Assembly (NCBI GenBank): GCA_949298665.1
Contig: CASFXO010000339.1
Span: 1-5,719, forward strand
Reading direction: 5' to 3'
Length of the DNA: 5,719 bases
From: an uncultured Lentisphaeria bacterium
GTDB taxonomy: Bacteria; Verrucomicrobiota; Lentisphaeria; Victivallales; Victivallaceae
The notes below the pieces were generated by a model. The model was given only the letters and a program-made list of their open reading frames with translations, ran no database searches and had not been told where the DNA came from. Of this stretch, positions 1 to 5,719 are shown one piece after another. The position numbers and the translations under genes are program-made. Numbering within the stretch: position 1 is the stretch's first letter; every line of letters starts with the position of its first letter.

Positions 1-1462
1 CTTCAATCCCGGCCTGCCCGGCGATCCGCTGCGCCGCGGGACGATGGTCGCCGGTCAACAGCACCGGCCGCACCTGCCGGGCCCGCAACGCGGCAATGGT
101 GCCGGGCACGTGTTCCCGGATTTCGTCCGCAAGCGCAATGAGTCCGCAGAACCGCCCGTCCACCGCCAGCCATATCAAAGTAGCCCCCGTGGAACTTTCA
201 TCGCGGACAGCCGTCCGCTGTGCCTCATTCCACGCGATCCCGGCCTCACGAAGGAGTCGTTCATTGCCCGCCAGCAGCGTTCTGCCCGCCACCCGGGCGG
301 AGACTCCCTGCCCCGGACTCATTGCGAAATTCTCCGGCGCCGGGATCTCCCGATCCGGGTATTGTCGCCGATATCCCGCGACCACGGCCTTTCCCAGAGG
401 ATGCTCGGAATGCAGCTCCGCCGCCGCAGCCAGCCGGAAAAGGTCCTCATCTCCGAAACTTTCATGGAAATTCCGCACCCCGACCACCCGCGGCTCGCCG
501 CAGGTCAACGTCCCGGTTTTATCGAAAGCCACCCGCCGCACCGTCGCCAGCCGCTCCAGCGCATCGCCTTCCCGGATCAGAATCCCCCGGCGCGTGGCGT
601 TGCCGATCGCCGCCATGATCGCCGTCGGCGTCGCCAGCACCAGCGCACAGGGACAGAACACCACCAGAACGGTCACCGCCCGGATCATCTCTCCGGACAG
701 CCACCACACCCCTACCGCCGCGACCAGAGCGATGACCACAATCCAGGTCGCCCAGCGATCGGCAATTCCGACGATCCGGGCTTTCGATGCATCCGCGGAC
801 TGCACCAGGCGCACCATCCGCTGAATGGCGCTGTCGGCCTCCGCCCGCGTCGCCCGCATCAAAAATACACCGAAACGGTTCACCGTACCGCTGAAAACCT
901 CGCCTCCCCGTTGTTTATCCACCGGCATGGATTCTCCCGTCACCACTGACTGGTCCACCGAGGTGTCGCCCTGCTCGACCACTCCGTCCACGGGAATGGT
1001 TTCTCCGGGCAGCACGCGGATCAGATTGCCGGGCCGCACCGCTTCTGCCGGAACTACGCTTTCCGCGCCGTCGACGACCAATCTCGCAGTACGCGGAGTA
1101 AGACGCACCAGTTTCTCAATCCCGGCCCGCGCCCTGGCCACCGTAGATTCCTCCAGAAACGAACCGATCTGCATGATGAACGCCACCTCGCCCGCCGCGA
1201 AAATCTCATCCGTCAACACCGACGCGATCAGCGCCAGCGACACCAGCACGTCTGCCCGGATGTCGAACCGGGTCCACAACCCGACGGCCGCATCCTTCAG
1301 AATCGGCAGTCCACACAGCAGAACCGCGATCCAGGCCGGATCGAACGGCAGCCTTTCCCCGCAGAAGAAACTGACTGCCAAAGCCACCCCCGCCAGCGTC
1401 AGTCCCCCGATTTTACGACCCTTCTCCTCCTTGAAAATCCCCTTGAGCTTCTCCGGCAGCAT
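1..1462 (-). CDS. Heavy-metal-translocating P1B-type ATPase (3' end outside window)
   Basis: This is a membrane pump that moves a soft or transition metal ion across the cytoplasmic membrane, driven by ATP through an aspartyl-phosphate intermediate. The reading frame is open to the window edge, giving 487 residues. The landmarks appear in family order. Hydrophobic segments lie near residues 18-35, 41-57 and 66-100. The actuator motif TGES is at 175-178. A further membrane pair at about 238-287 carries the metal-binding CPC at 270-272. The phosphorylation motif DKTGT has its Asp at 314. The HP dipeptide typical of P1B nucleotide-binding domains is at 354-355, and TGD is at 470-472. The hinge GDGxND and the last two membrane helices lie beyond the window. 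No N-terminal HMA metal-binding domain (CxxC) is present. ATG at 1462 is preferred because AGGAGG sits 8 nt upstream; an in-frame ATG at 1504 has no ribosome binding site. CPC fits Cu+, Zn2+ or Cd2+ transport. The segment around residues 85-125 looks more like the Zn/Cd branch, but the specificity residues are missing, so the substrate is left open. Confidence 0.95.
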   Translation of the reverse strand, partial: MLPEKLKGIFKEEKGRKIGGLTLAGVALAVSFFCGERLPFDPAWIAVLLCGLPILKDAAVGLWTRFDIRADVLVSLALIASVLTDEIFAAGEVAFIMQIGSFLEESTVARARAGIEKLVRLTPRTARLVVDGAESVVPAEAVRPGNLIRVLPGETIPVDGVVEQGDTSVDQSVVTGESMPVDKQRGGEVFSGTVNRFGVFLMRATRAEADSAIQRMVRLVQSADASKARIVGIADRWATWIVVIALVAAVGVWWLSGEMIRAVTVLVVFCPCALVLATPTAIMAAIGNATRRGILIREGDALERLATVRRVAFDKTGTLTCGEPRVVGVRNFHESFGDEDLFRLAAAAELHSEHPLGKAVVAGYRRQYPDREIPAPENFAMSPGQGVSARVAGRTLLAGNERLLREAGIAWNEAQRTAVRDESSTGATLIWLAVDGRFCGLIALADEIREHVPGTIAALRARQVRPVLLTGDHRPAAQRIAGQAGIE

Positions 1463-1470
1463 GCGTACAA

Positions 1471-1476
1471 CCTCCT
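1471..1476 (-). promoter_or_regulatory. Strong ribosome binding site of the P1B ATPase
   Basis: The minus strand reads AGGAGG here, 8 nt before the ATG at 1462. It decides the start codon against the in-frame ATG 14 codons upstream (1504), which is preceded by an AT-rich stretch with no Shine-Dalgarno match. Confidence 0.85.
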
Positions 1477-1510
1477 TCCCGGAATGAATCAAAACGCTTT
1501 TCATGTTAAT

Positions 1511-1532
1511 ATACACATAGGGGTATAGGTAT
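1511..1532. promoter_or_regulatory. Operator-like inverted repeat upstream of the metal ATPase
   Basis: This is a 22-bp interrupted dyad with arms ATACnnATA and TATnnGTAT around a CCCC centre (GGGG on the plus strand). Seven positions per half-site pair perfectly. It lies in an AT-rich island within GC-rich DNA, 49 to 70 bp upstream of the ATPase start. Metal-efflux genes are commonly controlled through such dyads by CsoR/RcnR, MerR or ArsR/SmtB repressors. The TACCCC plus GTAT composition is loosely reminiscent of CsoR-type operators, but this is a resemblance by eye. A TATATT at 1508-1513 on the minus strand could be a -10 element, though no good -35 box is visible at the right distance. 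No regulator gene lies in the window. Confidence 0.4.
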
Positions 1533-1583
1533 ATAAGCATTGATGAAAAAAACTTCACGTTTTTTCCACATGTCCATGCGATT

Positions 1584-1650
1584 GAACGTTCCGATGCTCC
1601 GGCCACGGTCTTTCGAAACCACACCGGCGGGTGGTTCCGAACGTTCCGAT
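1584..1650. repeat. Pair of 12-bp direct repeats GAACGTTCCGAT
   Basis: The identical 12-mer GAACGTTCCGAT occurs at 1584-1595 and 1639-1650, start to start 55 bp apart. Each copy contains the 8-bp palindrome GAACGTTC. Both lie in the non-coding stretch between the kinase stop and the metal ATPase. They could be regulator binding sites or a chance duplication. Confidence 0.5.
1615..1638 (-). other. Imperfect hairpin downstream of the kinase stop
   Basis: On the minus strand, GGAACCAC and GTGGTTTC can form an 8-bp stem with one G-U pair around an 8-nt loop, starting 18 nt after the kinase stop codon. No run of T follows on either strand, so it is not a convincing Rho-independent terminator. It could protect the 3' end of the transcript, or be incidental. 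Confidence 0.3.
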
Positions 1651-1656
1651 TTGAAA

Positions 1657-3525
1657 TCAACGGGTTTCGAGGCGGCGGATTTGATCGGTGAGCTCCTCCG
1701 GAGAAACCGTTTCCGGCAATACCGGGATGCTGCGCAGACGCCCCAGTTCCGTCAGCGCCGCATTGAAGAATCGAACCTCTTCCCCGGTCTCCGGCGAGAG
1801 GAGAAAACAAAAGGCGATTCCGTTGTCGCGCAGACGGTCGGCATGATACCGGATGATGTTTTCAAACCCGGCCTTGGAAATCCGGTCCTGCGCATATTGC
1901 CCGGCCGGCATCAGCACCACCGCCGCGGGCGAGGCGGCAATCACCGTATCCAGTTCCTCCCGACAGCGACTCAGTCCTTCCATCCGGCGAAACGCCACGC
2001 GCCCGCTTCCGAACGTTTTCGCCAGTGCCGTCCGCAATGCCCGCATGCGCGGCCCCGTATCGCCCATCAATACGATGTTTCCGGTCCCCAGCTTATCCGG
2101 AACCAGTTCTCCGCCGTCGGCGTCTTCCTCGGCGGCCTTCCGGACCGGCAGAACCGATGAAGACGGCAACGGTCCGGCACTTTTTACCTGACGCCGAGGG
2201 GCTGACGATTGCGCTCCGGACGAAGACGGAGAAGATGCTCCCCACCGGATACCGGCTCCGATGAGCCCGACGATCAGCAGCAGGGCGGCCCCTCCGCACC
2301 AGACGGCTTTTCGCCGGACGAAGGGTGGTCCGGACCGTTTTTTCTCCATCCCGGCAACCGCCTCGACCGCAGGCGCGGCAACGCCTCCGACCGCCGCGGC
2401 CGCAATGGTCGCAGGAGCAGCCGGGCCCATTCCCGCAACAGCCGTTTTTCCGCCTCCCGACGGCTCAGGCGGCAGCGGCCTCGAAAGCCCCCCTGACGAT
2501 TCCGGAGGCTCCGCCGTAACGGCAGCCTCTGCCTTCGTGCCCGATGACGGCAGGGAACCCGGATCCATTCCCGGAAAGACTCTCGGCTTCACCAGGGTCG
2601 GCAGCGTCAATTCCGACTCCTCGTCAGGTGCCGTCGTCGGCGGTACCGGCGGCGTTTCCTCAAGATATATCGCATTCAGCCGGGTCAGCAGTTCGGACGG
2701 AGTCTGGATGCGTCGGGCCAAATCCTTCTCCGTCATGGCGGCAATGGCCTCGGCCAGTACCGCCGGAATTTCAGGACAGACCGTTCTGACGTCCGGAATG
2801 TTTTCCGCCGTCACGATCCGTGACAGGATCTGTATCGTCCCCTCTCCCCGATACGGCCGGCATCCCGAAACCATTTCGTAAAATACGATGCCCAGACTGT
2901 AAATGTCGGCCCGGCAATCCACCCTGCTGGAATCCTTCGCCTGTTCCGGCGACATGTAGGCCGGTGTGCCGAACACCGCCGCCGCCATGGTCAGCATGGT
3001 ATCCTGCTCGTCGGTGGATTTGGCGATTCCGAGATCGGCCAGTTTCACCGTGCCGTCCGCGGCGAACATGATGTTGTCCGGCTTGATGTCGCGATGCACC
3101 ATGTGATGCCGATGCGCCGCCTGAAGCGCCGCCGCCGTCTGGGCGATGATCCGCAACGCACGTGCCGGGGCAATACGGTGTTCCTTTTTCAACAGGTCGC
3201 GTACCGTTCCCCCCGGGACGTATTCCATCACCAGATAATACAGCCCGTTGTCGGGATTCCGTCCGGCGTCGTAAACGGCGATCAGATTGGGATGCTTGAT
3301 CTTGCACGCCAGCTTCGCCTCCCGGATGAAACGGTCGACGAACTGTCGGTTCCGTTCCGCCGCCTCCGGAAACAACACCTTCAGCGCGAAAAACGAATCC
3401 AGCACCCGGTGCCGCACCAGGTAAACCGCTCCCATGCCGCCGCGCCCCAGCTGTCGCTCGACGATGTATTTCTCAAATTCGGCGCCGGGTTCCAGCAGTC
3501 CGGCATGCTCCCGCTGCCGCGTCAT
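1657..3525 (-). CDS. Membrane-anchored Hanks-type serine/threonine protein kinase
   Basis: This is a PknB-like protein kinase that phosphorylates Ser/Thr on cytoplasmic targets. The catalytic domain covers about residues 17-287 and looks intact. It has a glycine loop GRGGMG (27-32), the ATP-anchoring Lys49 in ALK, and Glu69 of helix C. The catalytic loop HRDIKPDN spans 144-151. The metal-binding DLG (164-166) replaces DFG, a common bacterial variant. The activation segment ends in GTPAYMSPEQ (186-195), and Asp207 lies in ADIYSLG. Thr176 and Thr179 are plausible autophosphorylation sites. A Pro/Ala/Ser-rich linker (about 291-405) leads to one membrane helix (about 407-428). After a second low-complexity stretch comes a globular domain (about 482-622), predicted periplasmic. 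It lacks PASTA, TPR or WD40 repeats and has a GDT turn (488-490), reminiscent of a degenerate SGNH fold. The gene starts 22 bp after the lipoprotein stop. A purine-rich stretch at 3526-3542 serves as a weak ribosome binding site. Targets are unknown; the neighbouring secretion ATPase and lipoprotein are candidates. Confidence 0.95.
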   Translation of the reverse strand: MTRQREHAGLLEPGAEFEKYIVERQLGRGGMGAVYLVRHRVLDSFFALKVLFPEAAERNRQFVDRFIREAKLACKIKHPNLIAVYDAGRNPDNGLYYLVMEYVPGGTVRDLLKKEHRIAPARALRIIAQTAAALQAAHRHHMVHRDIKPDNIMFAADGTVKLADLGIAKSTDEQDTMLTMAAAVFGTPAYMSPEQAKDSSRVDCRADIYSLGIVFYEMVSGCRPYRGEGTIQILSRIVTAENIPDVRTVCPEIPAVLAEAIAAMTEKDLARRIQTPSELLTRLNAIYLEETPPVPPTTAPDEESELTLPTLVKPRVFPGMDPGSLPSSGTKAEAAVTAEPPESSGGLSRPLPPEPSGGGKTAVAGMGPAAPATIAAAAVGGVAAPAVEAVAGMEKKRSGPPFVRRKAVWCGGAALLLIVGLIGAGIRWGASSPSSSGAQSSAPRRQVKSAGPLPSSSVLPVRKAAEEDADGGELVPDKLGTGNIVLMGDTGPRMRALRTALAKTFGSGRVAFRRMEGLSRCREELDTVIAASPAAVVLMPAGQYAQDRISKAGFENIIRYHADRLRDNGIAFCFLLSPETGEEVRFFNAALTELGRLRSIPVLPETVSPEELTDQIRRLETR

Positions 3526-3547
3526 ACGTTCCGTTCCCCCCTTCCGG

Positions 3548-4318
3548 TCATCGGTCGAGCGTCGGCAGTTTCCGCGACAATTCCCACAACGCCCCGTTCA
3601 TGGCCTGCTTCATCAGTTGCGGATACAGACTGACGTCCCGGCCGATCCGGGCATAGATCCAATGTGTGACATAATCGCGTCCGCGATAATCGTAATTCCA
3701 GACGACTTCTCCGGTGGCGCGGTCGACCAGCTCGAATTTGATCCACAACTCGTTTTCCGACGTGCCGCTCGGTGCGCCGAGAAGCCAGAGCACCGGCGAA
3801 AGAAAATAGGTGATGCCGTAAGAATACAGACTGCCGCTGTAATACGTGTTGGTCACCTTGCCGCGCCAGAGATAATCCGTTTCCGCCTGCTCCGCTCGGT
3901 TGGCCCGGCTGACCGCAGCAAACAGGTTGGAGGCCTGAAGACTCAGAAAAGCGGCCTGGGCAAGATCGTTGCGAACATCGAAGTGAAACCGGCCCAGCGA
4001 CACGAAGTCCACACTGTTTTCCGGCTCTTCCTTCTCCACGAAACCGGCCGGAATCAACGGCAGAAATCCCAGATAAAACGATCCGTGATCCCCGGCGGGA
4101 TGCGCCGCCGCCTGTCCGGCCTGCATCGGATCGAAATACTTGGTTCCGCGCTGGTCCAGAAACGGCAATACCGCAATCGTTCTGCTCCCCTTCCCCTTTT
4201 CCTGAAAAACCGCCATCGTACCCGTTGCCGAGGCATAATCAAACGTTGCGACATTGGTACACCCCGCCAGCACGGCAGCCACCATTGCACCAAGTACCCC
4301 AACCATCCCGCTTTTCAT
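3548..4318 (-). CDS. Predicted outer-membrane lipoprotein of unknown function
   Basis: This 256-residue protein begins with a classic lipoprotein signal peptide. Lys2 is followed by a hydrophobic stretch ending in the lipobox LAGC, with the lipidated Cys at residue 20. Thr at +2 is not the Asp retention signal, so outer-membrane sorting is expected. The mature part opens with the beta-strand IAVLPFLDQRG (about 48-58). This resembles the start of the CsgG/LpoB/TolB-N-like group of envelope proteins, but I cannot assign a family. Later features are an alpha-helical stretch at about 118-145, a hydrophobic Tyr/Leu/Trp-rich stretch (about 159-182) and a Trp/Tyr-rich segment ending ELVDRATGEVVWNYDYRG (196-213). 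ATG at 4318 is chosen because the signal peptide begins there and AAGGA lies 10 nt upstream; the frame stays open to 4384 but that would overlap cpaF. It starts 16 bp after the cpaF stop and ends 22 bp before the kinase, so it is probably co-transcribed with both and may be the envelope partner of the ATPase-driven machine. Confidence 0.8.
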   Translation of the reverse strand: MKSGMVGVLGAMVAAVLAGCTNVATFDYASATGTMAVFQEKGKGSRTIAVLPFLDQRGTKYFDPMQAGQAAAHPAGDHGSFYLGFLPLIPAGFVEKEEPENSVDFVSLGRFHFDVRNDLAQAAFLSLQASNLFAAVSRANRAEQAETDYLWRGKVTNTYYSGSLYSYGITYFLSPVLWLLGAPSGTSENELWIKFELVDRATGEVVWNYDYRGRDYVTHWIYARIGRDVSLYPQLMKQAMNGALWELSRKLPTLDR

Positions 4319-4334
4319 ACATCCAGCATCCTTT

Positions 4335-5483
4335 TCATGCGTATTCGGGCAACCGCAACTGCGCGATCGCCGCCTGTTCCACAAACGACGGCCTGTCCTT
4401 CAAAATGAACCGGCCTTCCACTTTTCCCTCCGGCGTGATCCGTTCCGTCCGCCACACCAGCAGATCCCGCGTCTGATATTCGCCGTTCAGCAGCGGCAGC
4501 ACCTCCGCAATGGCGATCACCTTGCGCGACCCGTCCGGCAGCCGGGCGGTGTGCACCACCGCGTCAATCGCGGACGCCACCTGTGCGCGCAACGCCGTCA
4601 GCGACATGCCCACGCCGCTTAAAAGCGCACACGTTTCCAGCCGGGACAGACAGTCCAGCGGCGAATTGGCGTGGATCGTCGACATCGATCCGGCATGGCC
4701 GGTATTCAACGCCTGAAGCAGATCCAGCGCCTCGCCCCCGCGGATTTCCCCGATCACCAGCCGGTCCGGCCGGAGTCGCAGCGCGGAAACGATCAGATTG
4801 CGGATCGTGATCTCCCCGTTGCCGTTCTTGTCCGGCTTGCGGGTTTCGAAGCAGACGACGTGCTCCTGCTGCAGCTGCAGTTCACTGGCGTCCTCAATGA
4901 CCAGCACCCGCTCATCGTCGCGGATGAAACTGCTCAAGGCATTGAGCACTGATGTCTTGCCCGAGGAAGTCGCCCCGGAGACGATCACGTTCTTGTGCAG
5001 TCCGACCAGCGCCTGCAGCAGCAGCACCGCGTCATCCGAGAGACTGCCGTACTCCCGCATCTTCGCAATGGAAAGCGTCTCCTTCTTGAATTTGCGGATG
5101 GCGATGACGGTCCCGCTGCGACTCAGCGGAGGGATCACCGCATGGACCCGGCTGCCGTCCGGGAGCCGGGCGTCCAGCTGGGGATGATCGTCGCTCAGGA
5201 TGCGTCCCACGGATTTGGCGATGTTGGACGCGGCGGCGCGCAACGCGGGTTCGCTGACGAATCGGGCGGTGGTTTTCCGCAGTCTTCCCTGTTTTTCAAT
5301 GTACACCTGGGCCGGACCGTTGATGAGAATTTCGGAGACGTCGTCGTCCTCCAGATATTCCTTGACCGGAGCCAGAAACAGTATGAGAAATGAATTGGCC
5401 TGTTCCATCTGATTGTTTTCCCGTTGTTCCATCCCGACGCGGCGCCGGTCCGGCAATTGGCGCGGCAGGATTCTAAAAAGCAT
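4335..5483 (-). CDS. cpaF: CpaF/TadA-family secretion ATPase (Tad pilus / type II-IV secretion motor)
   Basis: This is a cytoplasmic hexameric ATPase of the VirB11/GspE superfamily, which powers assembly of Tad (Flp) pili or a related secretion machine. At 382 residues it is shorter than typical Tad motor ATPases, because the N-terminal region is short. The N-terminal domain carries VSEILINGPAQVYIE (49-63), typical of CpaF/TadA. The Walker A motif is GATSSGKT (170-177). The Asp box is VIEDASELQ (195-203), Walker B is RLVIGEIRGGEA (241-252) and the His box is GHAGSMSTIHANS (262-274). All are in family order, and the catalytic residues look intact. The run GEIRGGEALDLLQALNTGHAG matches CpaF/TadA better than PilB/GspE, though TrbB-type conjugation ATPases are related. 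ATG at 5483 is preferred because of an excellent ribosome binding site 8 nt upstream. It gives an Arg-rich leader of about 25 residues before the conserved part; Met18 and Met26 have poorer sites. No tadB or tadC follows; a lipoprotein and a kinase do. Confidence 0.93.
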   Translation of the reverse strand: MLFRILPRQLPDRRRVGMEQRENNQMEQANSFLILFLAPVKEYLEDDDVSEILINGPAQVYIEKQGRLRKTTARFVSEPALRAAASNIAKSVGRILSDDHPQLDARLPDGSRVHAVIPPLSRSGTVIAIRKFKKETLSIAKMREYGSLSDDAVLLLQALVGLHKNVIVSGATSSGKTSVLNALSSFIRDDERVLVIEDASELQLQQEHVVCFETRKPDKNGNGEITIRNLIVSALRLRPDRLVIGEIRGGEALDLLQALNTGHAGSMSTIHANSPLDCLSRLETCALLSGVGMSLTALRAQVASAIDAVVHTARLPDGSRKVIAIAEVLPLLNGEYQTRDLLVWRTERITPEGKVEGRFILKDRPSFVEQAAIAQLRLPEYA

Positions 5484-5490
5484 GCCGCAG

Positions 5491-5500
5491 ACCTCCTCCT
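5491..5500 (-). promoter_or_regulatory. Strong ribosome binding site of cpaF
   Basis: The minus strand reads AGGAGGAGGT, ending 7 nt before the ATG at 5483, a near-perfect anti-16S match. It fixes the long start rather than Met18 or Met26. It begins only 2 nt after a potential hairpin (5503-5527). Confidence 0.85.
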
Positions 5501-5502
5501 TC

Positions 5503-5527
5503 CTGCCGCGGGTTCAAAACACGGCAG
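5503..5527 (-). promoter_or_regulatory. Hairpin immediately upstream of the cpaF ribosome binding site
   Basis: CTGCCGTG and CGCGGCAG on the minus strand can form an 8-bp GC-rich stem with one G-U pair around a 9-nt loop (TTTTGAACC). The stem ends 2 nt before the AGGAGGAGGT ribosome binding site. There is no T run after it, so it is not a standard terminator. It might stabilise the mRNA 5' end or modulate access to the ribosome binding site. Confidence 0.35.
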
Positions 5528-5623
5528 CGGACGACCCGACGGACAGACACCCCCCGGCCAATCCGAACTCTCCTGTCGCATGCGGAGGGTGTCCGCCCGT
5601 ACCGGCCTTGCCGATCCGGCGGG

Positions 5624-5719
5624 TTATTGAGCGGACGACGTCGCCGCCGGAACCGATGCCGGCGCCGGTTCCGCAGCCGGAGTGGCTTCCACCACTTTCA
5701 CGCCCTTGATGAACCCCGG
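5624..5719 (-). CDS. C-terminal fragment of an unidentified protein with an Ala/Pro-rich tail
   Basis: A minus-strand frame enters from the right edge and ends in TAA at 5624-5626, leaving 31 residues. It begins PGFIKGVKVVEATP and then becomes a low-complexity tail rich in Ala, Pro, Ser and Thr, ending in SSAQ. Only the position upstream of cpaF on the same strand, and codon usage like its neighbours, support it as a real gene end. The motif IKGVKVVE is loosely similar to the C-terminal strand of CpaB/SAF-type pilus assembly proteins, which often sit near cpaF, but 31 residues are too few for an assignment. The 140-bp gap to cpaF leaves open whether both belong to one operon. Confidence 0.5.
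   Translation of the reverse strand, partial: PGFIKGVKVVEATPAAEPAPASVPAATSSAQ

Larger units (their letters stand above)
1463..1656. other. Intergenic region between the kinase and the metal ATPase
   Basis: This 194-bp stretch contains no supportable gene. Besides the ribosome binding site and the operator-like dyad, it holds two copies of GAACGTTCCGAT. It also holds an imperfect GC-containing hairpin at 1615-1638 and an A/T-tract inverted repeat at 1547-1565 (AAAAAAC / GTTTTTT around TTCAC). None of the hairpins is a GC-rich stem followed by a T run, so transcription from the kinase may continue into the ATPase in addition to a local promoter. Confidence 0.6.
5484..5623. other. Intergenic region upstream of cpaF
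   Basis: This 140-bp non-coding stretch lies between the upstream gene end and cpaF. Besides the hairpin and ribosome binding site, it contains a 7-bp inverted repeat GACACCC / GGGTGTC with a loop of about 35 nt, too long for an efficient terminator. I see no clear -35/-10 pair; the region is GC-rich throughout. Confidence 0.5.

Noticed and set aside
44..1487. Long open frames on the plus strand (44-949, 96-824, 825-1487)
   Set aside because: They lie opposite the P1B ATPase, whose minus-strand frame contains all family motifs in order. Their translations are Arg/Pro/His- or Ser-rich, as expected for antisense frames in GC-rich DNA.
1547..1565. A-tract/T-tract inverted repeat as a bidirectional terminator
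   Set aside because: The stem is almost entirely A-T, with one G-C pair, so it would be unstable. It lacks the GC-rich stem of a Rho-independent terminator.
1540..2160. Plus-strand frame starting MMKKTSRFF
   Set aside because: It has a plausible-looking start in the intergenic region, but most of it is antisense to the kinase C-terminal domain and its translation is low complexity and Arg-rich with no recognisable domain.
4318..4384. Upstream extension of the lipoprotein to the in-frame ATG at 4384
   Set aside because: It would overlap cpaF by 50 bp and place 22 Cys/Arg-rich residues ahead of a clear signal peptide.
3434..4408. A 324-codon plus-strand frame
   Set aside because: It is antisense to the lipoprotein gene and the kinase start. 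The minus-strand protein has a proper signal peptide and lipobox, while the plus-strand translation shows no domain.
5195..5581. Minus-strand 128-codon frame spanning the cpaF upstream region
   Set aside because: It overlaps the first 290 bp of cpaF in another frame, has no convincing ribosome binding site at its ATG, and its translation is Arg/Pro/Ser-rich.
1..5719. tRNA, rRNA, CRISPR array, insertion sequence or prophage elements
   Set aside because: No regularly spaced repeats, terminal inverted repeats, transposase motifs or tRNA-like cloverleaf sequences were seen on either strand.

Overview
The window looks like a GC-rich Gram-negative chromosome in which every gene I can support lies on the minus strand. 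An outer-membrane-type lipoprotein, a Tad/CpaF-type secretion ATPase and a membrane-anchored Hanks-type Ser/Thr kinase occur side by side. That mix fits the Planctomycetes-Verrucomicrobia-Lentisphaerae (PVC) group or another environmental or gut Gram-negative, but the assignment is an inference from gene content and cannot be settled from this sequence.

In transcription order (high to low coordinates) the window holds five genes. First is the last 31 residues of an unidentified protein with an Ala/Pro-rich tail (5624-5719). A 140-bp gap follows, with a hairpin directly upstream of a very strong ribosome binding site. Next come a CpaF/TadA-like ATPase (4335-5483), a 256-residue predicted lipoprotein (3548-4318) and a 622-residue transmembrane Ser/Thr protein kinase (1657-3525). 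The gaps between these three are 16 and 22 bp, so they very probably form one transcription unit. After a 194-bp gap comes a heavy-metal P1B-type ATPase (1-1462), cut off by the window edge. It has its own strong ribosome binding site and an operator-like inverted repeat upstream, so it is probably a separate, metal-controlled unit.

The most interesting part is the ATPase-lipoprotein-kinase cluster. A CpaF-family ATPase normally powers a Tad pilus or related secretion machine and is usually followed by the inner-membrane platform genes tadB and tadC. Here it is followed by an envelope lipoprotein and a kinase whose C-terminal domain lies on the far side of the membrane. This suggests a phospho-regulated envelope machine, but the functional link rests only on gene order. 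The kinase's C-terminal domain has a layout reminiscent of an SGNH-hydrolase fold without the usual catalytic residues, and it may be a sensor. I found no RNA genes, CRISPR arrays, insertion sequences or convincing Rho-independent terminators.
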